The position numbers and the translations under genes are program-made. DNA of 64,000 nucleotides from Psychroserpens ponticola (lineage in GTDB: Bacteria; Bacteroidota; Bacteroidia; Flavobacteriales; Flavobacteriaceae): positions 1,375,001 to 1,439,000 of the forward strand of contig NZ_CP116221.1 of the NCBI RefSeq assembly GCF_023556315.2, in the 5' to 3' direction. The notes below the pieces were generated by a model. That model made no database searches. It was not told the DNA's origin and saw nothing but the letters and a program-made list of their open reading frames with translations. Shown here piece by piece: positions 27,274 through 35,565 of the stretch (positions are counted from its first letter, which is position 1; the number at the start of each line of letters is the position of its first letter).

Positions 27274-27302
27274 ATGTTTTTTGAAAAAAAAAACAAAAAA
27301 AA
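27274..27302 (+). repeat. Homopolymer A10-C-A8 at the start of the BioF2-like gene
   Basis: Ten A (27284-27293), one C and eight A (27295-27302) follow ATG-TTT-TTT-G. From the ATG at 27274 the present tract gives a 19-codon dead-end frame. With one A fewer it joins the BioF2-like frame (M-F-F-E-K-K-T-K-K-T-I-Q). This looks like a site for phase variation or transcript slippage, or a sequencing error. Confidence 0.55.
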
Positions 27303-28609
27303 CCATTCAAAATATTACATTTACCGAAAATAAGCACGAGTATTTTTTCGTTTTTATGAATCAAAACCCTTTTACATCTTCAACTTTCGAAAGCATTTGG
27401 TCAAAGCACTTTAATGACAATAATGCATTATTATCTTTTAAATTTATAAATGGAGTGAAATTTATAAAGCACTCAAAATTTGGAACTTATGTTAATGCAG
27501 GTAGAAATTTAACCAAAGGAATCGATTATAGTTTAGATTATAATGAAACAGATTATAAAGGAAAAACGTTCTTAATTTACGATGTGCCAACGTATTTTGG
27601 GATTGAAGAATTTAATCCACCAAAATCTTCAGGATTGAAACTTAAAAAAATGTTTCAGTATCAAGGTTTCTTGATGGATGTTTCAGAATTTAAAGATAAG
27701 GATGAATACATAAACGCACAATTCAGTTCTAAAAACAGAAGAGAGTTTAGGTCTAACCAAAGACGATTAGAAACCTGTTTTAATATCACTTATGAGTTTA
27801 TAAACGAAGCAGTCTCTAGAGATAAATTTGATAAGCTTTTTAAGCAATTTCATACCTTATTAAATGAGCGTTTTGAAGATAAACAAGTTAATTACCATCA
27901 TTTAAGTCATAATAAATGGGCCTATTATACGGAGTTGGTTTTTGAAATGCTGAAAGAAAAAAAAGCATCACTTTTAGTTATTTATAATGAAGAGGAACCT
28001 ATAGGAATTACTTTAAATTTTCATGCAGATACTGTTCTTTTTGAGACTATTACTGTGTTTGATCCTGATTACTATAAATTTAGTATTGGGAAAACTTCGA
28101 TAATTAAGCTATTGGAGTGGTGCTTTGAAAATGGTTTTACCATATCAGATTTTTCAAAAGGAGATTTTGAATATAAGCATAAATGGGGAAATCTAGCTTA
28201 TGATTTTAATTATCATATTTTATATGACTCTAAATCAATTAAATCGATACTGACTTCAAAATATATAGAGTTATTCTATAATTTAAAGCTTTATTTGAGA
28301 AAGAAGAAGGTCAATGAAATCTATAGAAAATATAAATTTTTGTTTTCTGGAAATAAAAGTAAAGAGAATACGCGGCATTCAAACTTTAAAATGTCTAATA
28401 TTAATGAGTTTGATGAAAACGATTACGATTTAATAGATTTTTATAGTGATGACTATAAATTCTTTCTCGTTTTTATATATTCTTATGCGTTTGCAACTTC
28501 AGAACCAATTCAAAACGTAAAAGTCTTTAGGTCAAAAGAAAATTCAACAGAAACATATCTTATTTCTGGTTCAAAAAAGGTACAGCAGGTTGTGTTTAAC
28601 TCGTTTTAA
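27281..28609 (+). CDS. BioF2/FemAB-like GNAT acyltransferase in the polysaccharide locus
   Basis: 442 residues. The central part resembles the CelD/BioF2 (Acetyltransf_6) group: N-R-R-E-F-R-S-N-Q-R-R-L near 151, L-L-V-I-Y-N-E-E-E-P-I-G-I-T-L-N-F near 230 and F-S-K-G-D-F-E-Y-K-H-K-W-G near 293. These proteins transfer acyl or aminoacyl groups in envelope polymers. The C-terminal ~110 residues are a low-complexity unknown extension. It is the only plus-strand gene in the locus and ends 14 bp inside the converging ATP-grasp gene. The frame has only a TTG start at 27281; an ATG at 27274 is one base out of frame across a ten-A tract. The start is uncertain. Confidence 0.7.
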   Translation: MKKKTKKTIQNITFTENKHEYFFVFMNQNPFTSSTFESIWSKHFNDNNALLSFKFINGVKFIKHSKFGTYVNAGRNLTKGIDYSLDYNETDYKGKTFLIYDVPTYFGIEEFNPPKSSGLKLKKMFQYQGFLMDVSEFKDKDEYINAQFSSKNRREFRSNQRRLETCFNITYEFINEAVSRDKFDKLFKQFHTLLNERFEDKQVNYHHLSHNKWAYYTELVFEMLKEKKASLLVIYNEEEPIGITLNFHADTVLFETITVFDPDYYKFSIGKTSIIKLLEWCFENGFTISDFSKGDFEYKHKWGNLAYDFNYHILYDSKSIKSILTSKYIELFYNLKLYLRKKKVNEIYRKYKFLFSGNKSKENTRHSNFKMSNINEFDENDYDLIDFYSDDYKFFLVFIYSYAFATSEPIQNVKVFRSKENSTETYLISGSKKVQQVVFNSF

Positions 28610-29618
28610 TTTCAAGCATCCTATCACATTTTGAAAATAATTTCCCAGCTTTATAATTGTTGAATTCAGATACATTTGTATTACCTTTTAGCCATTCAAT
28701 ATAAATTGCTGTTGTGTCAATTCCTGCTTCATGTGAAAACGGGTAACCTCCTCCAAATCTAGGGTTTAGCTCCAAGACATAAAGTTCGTTGTTTGCAATA
28801 AAGACATCGCAATCTAAACTGCCAATATGCTTTAGGTTTTTTGAAATTTTTTCTCCAATCTCATCAAAACGGTTATCAATAATGGAAACGGCTTTGTCAG
28901 TTTCACCCGAACGCATATTAACTTTCTCTCTCACGAAAGTTCCGTAATAATTACCTTCAAAATCGTTTACGATATCCATACCAAATTCCTTACCATTCAT
29001 TTTTTCTTGAATGAGAATAGCATTTTCAAGATCTTGTTCACTGGCAGTATTTAAAATCGATTTTTTCAATTTTATATGCTGTAGTTTGAAAGCTAAATCT
29101 AATTCTTCTTCAGATTCTGGAAAATCAATTCCAATAGATGCACTTCCCCAACGAGGCTTCACAACGAGAGGAAATTTTAGAATTCCATTAAATATATTGT
29201 CTTTAACCTTATGTAAAGATGTATAGGTTTTAGGTGTTTTTAAGCCAATATCAGACAGGAAATTGAACGTTTTTACCTTATCAAAGGCAATGTCAATAAC
29301 GCTTTCACTTGAAATAAGAACTTTAACACCTGTAGTTTCTAAATTATCTTTATGTTTCGATAGTATTGGCAATTCTAAATCGTTTAAAGAAATTATAGCA
29401 TTGATATCATGCTCTTTTACAATATTTTTTAGTGCTGTAATGTAATTATCATCATAGATACTTGGAACAACAATAGCTACATCTGCATCAACCATAGCAG
29501 GAGCAGAGGAGCTCATATCAGCAGTAAATATTTTGCCTTGGCCTTTGATGGCTTCTTTAAAGTAATTAATCAAATAATTACGTCGTCCTGCACAAGTGAA
29601 TAGTAAATTTAAACTCAT
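28596..29618 (-). CDS. ATP-grasp ligase
   Basis: 340 residues. The opening L-L-F-T-C-A-G-R-R-N-Y-L-I-N is typical of CarB-like ATP-grasp proteins in polysaccharide loci. The core has P-L-V-V-K-P-R-W-G-S-A-S-I-G and the metal-binding L-E-L-N-P-R-F-G-G-G. It joins a carboxylate to an amine or thiol using ATP; in this setting it may attach an amino acid or modify a sugar acid. It shares one base with the sugar transferase upstream, so it belongs to the minus-strand operon. Confidence 0.8.
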   Translation of the reverse strand: MSLNLLFTCAGRRNYLINYFKEAIKGQGKIFTADMSSSAPAMVDADVAIVVPSIYDDNYITALKNIVKEHDINAIISLNDLELPILSKHKDNLETTGVKVLISSESVIDIAFDKVKTFNFLSDIGLKTPKTYTSLHKVKDNIFNGILKFPLVVKPRWGSASIGIDFPESEEELDLAFKLQHIKLKKSILNTASEQDLENAILIQEKMNGKEFGMDIVNDFEGNYYGTFVREKVNMRSGETDKAVSIIDNRFDEIGEKISKNLKHIGSLDCDVFIANNELYVLELNPRFGGGYPFSHEAGIDTTAIYIEWLKGNTNVSEFNNYKAGKLFSKCDRMLEIKTS

Positions 29619-30244
29619 TATTTATTTTGGTTTGATTCTGTACCCATAAAATCTGGAACAATGTCGTTATCTACACTGTAAATTCCGTCTTTTTTAAAGA
29701 CTTTATAGAGGGTTAAAAATAGAATTTTTATGTCTAATGTAAAAGTAAGATTATCGACATACCAAACATCGTATTCAAACTTTTGTTCCCAACTTATTGC
29801 ATTTCTTCCATTTACTTGAGCCCAACCTGTAATTCCAGGTTTGATATGATGTCTTCGTTTTTGAAACTCGTTATATCTCGGTAAATATTTAATTAGTAGT
29901 GGTCTTGGACCTATTAAACTCATGTCTCCTTTAATGACATTTAATAATTGTGGAATTTCATCTAAAGAATATTTTCTAACAAAAATACCAGTTTTAGTAA
30001 GGCGTTCTCCAGGAGGAAGTAGTTCACCATTGGCATCTTTTTTATCATTCATTGTTTTGAATTTGATAATCTTAAAAATACGCTCATTTTTTCCTGGACG
30101 TTCTTGAAAAAAGAAGGCACTACCATTATTTTTAATCATTAAAACTAACCAAGTTATTGCAAAAACAGGAAATAATAAGATGAACCCAATGCTAGCTGCA
30201 ATAAAATCTAATAGACGTTTTATGACGTTTTTATATGGTTTCAT
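29618..30244 (-). CDS. Initiating sugar-phosphate transferase (PglC-like)
   Basis: Small monotopic phosphoglycosyl transferase, 208 residues. It has one N-terminal re-entrant helix (about 10-36), F-K-T-M-N at about 66-70, the catalytic K-Y-S-L-D-E-I-P-Q-L-L-N-V (Asp-Glu) and L-I-G-P-R-P-L followed by K-P-G-I-T-G-W-A-Q-V-N-G. It links the first sugar phosphate, probably the amino sugar made by the PglF/PglE pair, to undecaprenyl phosphate. It is translationally coupled with the neighbours on both sides (one-base overlaps). Confidence 0.93.
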   Translation of the reverse strand: MKPYKNVIKRLLDFIAASIGFILLFPVFAITWLVLMIKNNGSAFFFQERPGKNERIFKIIKFKTMNDKKDANGELLPPGERLTKTGIFVRKYSLDEIPQLLNVIKGDMSLIGPRPLLIKYLPRYNEFQKRRHHIKPGITGWAQVNGRNAISWEQKFEYDVWYVDNLTFTLDIKILFLTLYKVFKKDGIYSVDNDIVPDFMGTESNQNK

Positions 30245-31389
30245 TAGCTTAAAGATTGATAGGTTTTTAGTATTTCAGACCAAACAAATTCTTGCTTGTA
30301 ACGTTTAACGATTCTTGAACGTGTATGAGCTATCATGGCTTGACGTTTTTCGGGAAAGTTAATCATAAATTGCATGGCTTCTTCAATTGCATTAGCATTC
30401 TTTACTGGAATAATTAAACCATTGATATTATGTTCTATTATTTCATTGCATCCATTTATATTTCCAACAATGCAAGGTAATTCCATACAACTGCCTTGTA
30501 AAACAACATTAGGGAAACCTTCTCGATAACTAGGAAACGTAAGTACATTTGATATGGCGACATAAGGTCTAATGTCTTTTTGAAGTCCGACACCTAAAAT
30601 CTGTTGATTACTTTCAATTAAAGCTTCAGTTTCAGGTAATAAAGGGTCTAAATGATTTTCTCTGGGACCAACTAATATGAGTTTGCAATTTTTGTTTTTT
30701 ATAGATAACGTATTAAAAGCAGCTACTAATTCATTAATACCTTTATCTCTAACAATTCGACCAATAAAGATAAATACAACATCCTCTTTAGAGATGTTTA
30801 ATTCGGTTCTTAGATTTGCTTTTACGTTTTCAGAAACTAAAGCAGCATCATAGTGTTCGGTATTTATTCCGTTAGAACTCCCGTTGCCAATGACCTTAAG
30901 TTTGCTAGGTTTAGTAAACTTATGATCTAATATGATTTGTTCTAATCCAAATGAATTCGGAAGAATACCTGTTGCACAACGATAAGTGAATTTTTCAACA
31001 GCATTTAATAATTTACGTTTGTTTCCGGTGGCTTCAAGTAAAGGCAAACCTGCAATGGTATGTAAACGATGCGGAACACCAGCTAATTTAGCAGCTAGCA
31101 TACCTACAGTTCCTGCTTTCGGTGTATGTGTATGTACGATAAAAGGCTTTTCAGCTTTAAAAAATTTATACAATTGAAATACTGCTTTCAAATCTTTAAA
31201 AGGTGTAATAGTACGTGTCATTTCTACGACATGAGTTCTAATGCCTTCATTTTGTTTGACTTCAGTTAAGGCATCTCCATCACCAGAAACTCCGATAACC
31301 TCGAAATGATTGCTCATAAATCGTGACTGTCCTCTTAAGAGTGTTCTTAATGAGGAAGGAACTGTGGTTATGCGGATTAGCTTTTGCAT
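30244..31389 (-). CDS. Glycosyltransferase family 4 (first)
   Basis: GT-B enzyme of 381 residues with the opening L-I-R-I-T-T-V-P-S-S-L, V-H-T-H-T-P-K-A-G near 90, F-I-G-R-I-V-R-D-K-G near 215 and Y-R-E-G-F-P-N-V-V-L-Q near 300. The second Glu of the EX7E motif is Gln, a known variant. It commonly follows the PglC-type gene in capsule and O-antigen operons and is the likely second-sugar transferase. Overlaps on both sides place it in the operon. Confidence 0.88.
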   Translation of the reverse strand: MQKLIRITTVPSSLRTLLRGQSRFMSNHFEVIGVSGDGDALTEVKQNEGIRTHVVEMTRTITPFKDLKAVFQLYKFFKAEKPFIVHTHTPKAGTVGMLAAKLAGVPHRLHTIAGLPLLEATGNKRKLLNAVEKFTYRCATGILPNSFGLEQIILDHKFTKPSKLKVIGNGSSNGINTEHYDAALVSENVKANLRTELNISKEDVVFIFIGRIVRDKGINELVAAFNTLSIKNKNCKLILVGPRENHLDPLLPETEALIESNQQILGVGLQKDIRPYVAISNVLTFPSYREGFPNVVLQGSCMELPCIVGNINGCNEIIEHNINGLIIPVKNANAIEEAMQFMINFPEKRQAMIAHTRSRIVKRYKQEFVWSEILKTYQSLS

Positions 31390-32441
31390 TAGTTAGTTAC
31401 AGATTGGTATAAACTTAAATGTTTTTTATAAACTGAGTTAATATCGAACATGTTTTTATTGTCTTCGAATAATTGATTCGCCTTAGTTTTAGCATTATCG
31501 TAGTTTTCAATTGCCGAAATCATTGCTTCATGAAACGTTTCTATTTGAGGCGTAAAGCAATTGGATGGTTTAAAGAATTTTGGAATGCTGCCCACTGGTG
31601 TTGTTATTATAGGAAGTTTGGTTGCAGAAGCTTCAATCAAGGAGATTGGAAGTCCTTCCCACAGTGAAGGCATAATCATACAATGTGCATCAAATAATTG
31701 TTGTTTTACATCCTTTTGAAAGCCTAATATTTTGATATGTTGTTCTAAATTATTCTTATTAATTAGAGTTTCTAATTCATCTTTCATGTCTCCATTTCCA
31801 GCAACACGAATTTCAAAATTTGAAAAGCCTTTATCTAAAAGTTTTTTTGCTAAATCCGGAAGCACTAATGGGTTTTTTTGTTCTTCGATACGACCTAAAT
31901 AGAGAAATTTAAACGTCTCATTTTTATTAAATGTTCGCTCTTTATTCAGTTTAAATTTTTCAAAGTCGACACCATTTGCAATCACTTGTATTTTTTTTAA
32001 ATACCATTTAGAAGCGTCTTCACTAAAATTGATATCTATTTTTCTAAATGCTTTTGTAAAAAAGAGAAACCATCGTCTGTAAATTTCTTCAACTAAAATA
32101 TTGTGTAGTGTAAATACAATAGGCACTTTTTTTACAAACAATCTAAAGTAGATTCCAATAACAAGCGCATGAAACATATGGCAATGCAGCACGACATCAT
32201 CATAATTAGATAATATGTGTTTCATTTTTTTTATACCATTGAAAAATCCTTTAGGAGATGTAATTCCTAAATAATGGTAGTTTAGTTGGCTTTCTTTGAA
32301 CTTGTATTCAATTTGGTCATTGTCTGTTATGGCAAGAACAACGGTTTCAATTTGATCTTGTTGACTTTTTTTAGCCATTTCAAGAATCATGTGTTCTGCA
32401 CCACCACCTCCTAAACCAACATTTACGTGTACGATAGTCAT
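31389..32441 (-). CDS. Glycosyltransferase family 4 (second)
   Basis: 350-residue GT-B protein. N-terminal G-L-G-G-G-G-A-E-H-M-I-L-E binds acceptor or donor; F-L-Y-L-G-R-I-E-E-Q-K-N-P near 195 and the EX7E motif S-L-W-E-G-L-P-I-S-L-I-E near 282 are intact. It is a clear paralog of the gene at 37423-38490 (same GGGGAE start, same W-E-G-(L/M)-P pattern, same K-H-L-S-x-Y-Q ending). Its sugar is not predictable. Confidence 0.88.
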   Translation of the reverse strand: MTIVHVNVGLGGGGAEHMILEMAKKSQQDQIETVVLAITDNDQIEYKFKESQLNYHYLGITSPKGFFNGIKKMKHILSNYDDVVLHCHMFHALVIGIYFRLFVKKVPIVFTLHNILVEEIYRRWFLFFTKAFRKIDINFSEDASKWYLKKIQVIANGVDFEKFKLNKERTFNKNETFKFLYLGRIEEQKNPLVLPDLAKKLLDKGFSNFEIRVAGNGDMKDELETLINKNNLEQHIKILGFQKDVKQQLFDAHCMIMPSLWEGLPISLIEASATKLPIITTPVGSIPKFFKPSNCFTPQIETFHEAMISAIENYDNAKTKANQLFEDNKNMFDINSVYKKHLSLYQSVTN

Positions 32442-32447
32442 CTTAAA

Positions 32448-33530
32448 TTATTTAGATTGAGCAATATCAGAAAACATGTCTTCATATTTCTTTAAGATTA
32501 TCTTTTTCTCAAATTTATCTGTAATAGATTTACTAACCGAATTAGGATCCCATTTTTTTGAATATAATGCTTGATTAAGATAATTAAGGTATTCTTCTTC
32601 ATCTTTTGCGATGAATCCATTGATACCATTTTGAATAATATCTTTAGTGCCTCCAGGAGCTTCAAAAGCGACTACAGGAGTTCCAACTGCACAACTTTCC
32701 ATGACAGCGTTTGGAAACCCTTCGACATAAGAACCTTGAATAAATATATCACTTTCACTTAAATATTGTGCGACGTGACTTGTATATTTTATATAAGTAA
32801 TCTTATCTTCAAAATGGAGTGCTTTTATTTGCTCCATTAGTTTTTCGTACTGATTACCTTCACCAATTATGGTGTAATGCCAATCTGTATCTAATTTTGA
32901 TAAGATATTTAACACACGTTCATGACCTTTTTCTGGACTAAGTCTGCCAACCGTTATTAATTGTTTTATCTTATTATTTAAAGGTGTTTTAACTTTAGCT
33001 TCTACAGTTAAAGGATTATTGATAAGATGTATTCTTTTTTTAGGAATGCCATGATCTTCATGCATATATGTTGCCATTTGTTCAGATTGACAAACAATTC
33101 GTTTTAAAACTTTTCTATAGTTTTTGAATAGCCAAACAAAACCAGTAATATGAGTACTTCTGTTGTATTGAGACATGATGCTATTGATACTCGCCTCTCT
33201 ACCTATGAATTTTGTTTTCCTTAAAAAGAATGAATAGGCAGCATGAAGTTTATTCACATGACCAATAGATCCCATAACAATATCTGGCTTATGTTTTAAA
33301 AGATATAGGAATAAAGGTCTTGCGACAAGAAGTAAACGATCTTTATCAAAATAATGAACTTTGGCATGTGAGACATCAAAATCTGTAGATTCAGCTTTAG
33401 CTATTACTAAAAGTGTGCAATCAAATTTGTTTTTATCCATGTTTTGAGATAAATACGACATGATTCTTTGTGCTCCACCTGCATTTAAAGCAGGAAGAAC
33501 AAAACATACTTTTGTTTTAGTAGTTTCCAT
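32448..33530 (-). CDS. Glycosyltransferase family 4 (third)
   Basis: 360 residues with F-V-L-P-A-L-N-A-G-G-A-Q-R near the start, V-G-R-L-S-P-E-K-G near 190 and the EX7E motif Y-V-E-G-F-P-N-A-V-M-E near 276, followed by A-P-G-G-T-K-D-I-I. This G-G-A-Q-R type is frequent in O-antigen loci. It begins after a 118 bp gap that contains a possible promoter, and the next gene lies six bases downstream. Confidence 0.88.
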   Translation of the reverse strand: METTKTKVCFVLPALNAGGAQRIMSYLSQNMDKNKFDCTLLVIAKAESTDFDVSHAKVHYFDKDRLLLVARPLFLYLLKHKPDIVMGSIGHVNKLHAAYSFFLRKTKFIGREASINSIMSQYNRSTHITGFVWLFKNYRKVLKRIVCQSEQMATYMHEDHGIPKKRIHLINNPLTVEAKVKTPLNNKIKQLITVGRLSPEKGHERVLNILSKLDTDWHYTIIGEGNQYEKLMEQIKALHFEDKITYIKYTSHVAQYLSESDIFIQGSYVEGFPNAVMESCAVGTPVVAFEAPGGTKDIIQNGINGFIAKDEEEYLNYLNQALYSKKWDPNSVSKSITDKFEKKIILKKYEDMFSDIAQSK

Positions 33531-33620
33531 TTAGTAGTTGGTTTTCTTTATGTTGATTTGGGTTAAAGCATGCATATTAAATAGAATTTTTTAGTATAAG
33601 AAACAATGTCGCTAAAAGGA

Positions 33621-33628
33621 CAAAATTA
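33621..33628 (-). promoter_or_regulatory. Possible internal -7 element in the polysaccharide locus
   Basis: TAATTTTG on the minus strand fits TAnnTTTG and lies in the 118 bp gap between the asparagine-synthase-like gene and the third GT4 gene. No -33 was seen; the leader would be about 85 nt. Confidence 0.3.
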
Positions 33629-33648
33629 TGGTTAGTACGCATAACTCC

Positions 33649-35547
33649 TTAATTATTATAGGTATGTGTGTACCACTTTTGAAAACAAAAATATGTCCAT
33701 ACTTTAAATGTATTATCTTGTTTTCCAGATAAATGGTTACTCACTAAGGTTATCATTGCACTCGTATTAAAAATACTTTGTTGTTTAAGAAAATTAAGAT
33801 CAATATAGCTTTCTAATTCTTTTCTTAAACCATCACGAAGCCAGTCTCCAACAGGGACTCCAAATCCTTGTTTAGACTTTTCTAAAAATCCTTCAGGAAA
33901 ATCGTCTTTAAAAGCTTCTTTTAAAATGTGTTTTTTACTCCATTTTTTGATTAAGTAATCTTCTGGTAAAGTCATCGTAAATTCAAAAAGCTCTCTATTT
34001 AAAAAAGGAGCTCTACATTCTAATGAATTCATCATGCTTGTTCTGTCAACTTTTACGAGCATATCACCTTCTAAACTCATGTGTCTATCGATCGTTCTAA
34101 AATCATTAAGTGATTTAGGAGAACTAATTTGTGTTGCAGCTTTGTAATACTCAAAAACTCCTGGACTTTGAAACTCTGGATTTAAGAATTGATTAATTTC
34201 ATCATTTTGAAATCCTAATGAAATAATTCCCCAATAATAATCATCGTCATAACTAATGGTTTTGATTAATTTATTGAGTTTGTATTTAAATCCACGATTA
34301 TCATCTTTGCGTCTTAAAAATGAATTTGAAAATTTATCAATTTGATTATGAAGCACTTTAGGAACAACATTGGTGTATTTTTGATTTAGTTTGCCAACGT
34401 AATATTTGTTATAACCACCAAACACTTCATCTCCACCATCACCAGTTAAAGCGACAGTAACATTAGATTTCGTCTTATTTGAAACCAAGAAGGTTGGGAG
34501 TGAAGACGAATCTGCAAAAGGTTCATCAAAGTTTAATAAAATGTCATTGACATTATGTTTTAAATCATTTTCATTGATTATAAATTCATGATGATTACTT
34601 CCAATGCGCTCAGCGACAACTCTTGATTTATCAGATTCATCATAAGACGCTTTTTCAAAACCTATTGAAAATGTTTCAATCTTAGAATCTTTCATTTCAG
34701 ATAAACATAAAGAAACCACTGAAGAATCGACACCTCCAGATAAAAAAGTACCTAATGGAACATCAGAAATTGATCGAGATTCTACACTGTCAAAAACACG
34801 TTGTTTCACTTCTTTTTTAGCATCATTAAATGATAAATTAGATTTTGTTTGAGAGTTTTCTTTGTGAATCGTTTCTATTTGATGTTCGAAGGTATTGGTA
34901 TCATAAACGATATACTTGTTTGCTTCAAGCTTATTCACGCCTTCATAAATGGTAAAAGGTGCAGGAATATAAGTGAGTTTAAAATAAAGGTTGATGCCTT
35001 TTTTAGATATTTCGGGTTTGTAATCTAGTTGATTTACTAAAGATTTTAATTCTGAAGCCCAACATATTTTATTGTTGTTTTCAGTGTAATACAATGGTTT
35101 TTCGCCGAAGAAATCACGTGCAATAAATACTTTATTAATAGTGGCATCATAAATACTAAACGCGAACATGCCATCTAACAATTTAAATGCTTCGACTCCT
35201 TTTTGTTCGTAGAGTTTTAATATAACTTCAGTGTCACTATTGGTGTGTAATTGAATGCCATCAGTAATTAATTGTGCTCTAAGCGTTTTGTAATTGTATA
35301 TTTCACCATTAAATACTATAACGATAGACTTGTCATTTGAATACATAGGTTGTTGACCAGAGCTTAAATCTATAATCGATAAACGTCTCATTGCCATTCC
35401 CAAACCAAAATTATCTCCTGTGAAACTATATGTTCCATCTTCATCTGGACCTCTATGAATAATAAGGTCATTCATTTTGGTGAGCGACTGTCTTATGGTT
35501 TGTTCATCTGTTGATGATTTGTATAGTATGCCGTTAATTCCGCACAT
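33649..35547 (-). CDS. Asparagine-synthase-like amidotransferase (first)
   Basis: 632 residues. N-terminal glutaminase with the nucleophile Cys2 (MCGINGI), HRGPDEDG (31-38) and F-N-G-E-I-Y-N-Y (79-86); C-terminal synthetase domain with the PP-loop SGGVDSS (270-276). Complete AsnB architecture. In surface-polysaccharide loci such enzymes often amidate uronic acids rather than make asparagine. A paralog (35566-37416) lies 18 bp upstream. A housekeeping role as AsnB cannot be excluded. Confidence 0.88.
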   Translation of the reverse strand: MCGINGILYKSSTDEQTIRQSLTKMNDLIIHRGPDEDGTYSFTGDNFGLGMAMRRLSIIDLSSGQQPMYSNDKSIVIVFNGEIYNYKTLRAQLITDGIQLHTNSDTEVILKLYEQKGVEAFKLLDGMFAFSIYDATINKVFIARDFFGEKPLYYTENNNKICWASELKSLVNQLDYKPEISKKGINLYFKLTYIPAPFTIYEGVNKLEANKYIVYDTNTFEHQIETIHKENSQTKSNLSFNDAKKEVKQRVFDSVESRSISDVPLGTFLSGGVDSSVVSLCLSEMKDSKIETFSIGFEKASYDESDKSRVVAERIGSNHHEFIINENDLKHNVNDILLNFDEPFADSSSLPTFLVSNKTKSNVTVALTGDGGDEVFGGYNKYYVGKLNQKYTNVVPKVLHNQIDKFSNSFLRRKDDNRGFKYKLNKLIKTISYDDDYYWGIISLGFQNDEINQFLNPEFQSPGVFEYYKAATQISSPKSLNDFRTIDRHMSLEGDMLVKVDRTSMMNSLECRAPFLNRELFEFTMTLPEDYLIKKWSKKHILKEAFKDDFPEGFLEKSKQGFGVPVGDWLRDGLRKELESYIDLNFLKQQSIFNTSAMITLVSNHLSGKQDNTFKVWTYFCFQKWYTHTYNN

Positions 35548-35565
35548 AAATTAGTTTTATGGTAA

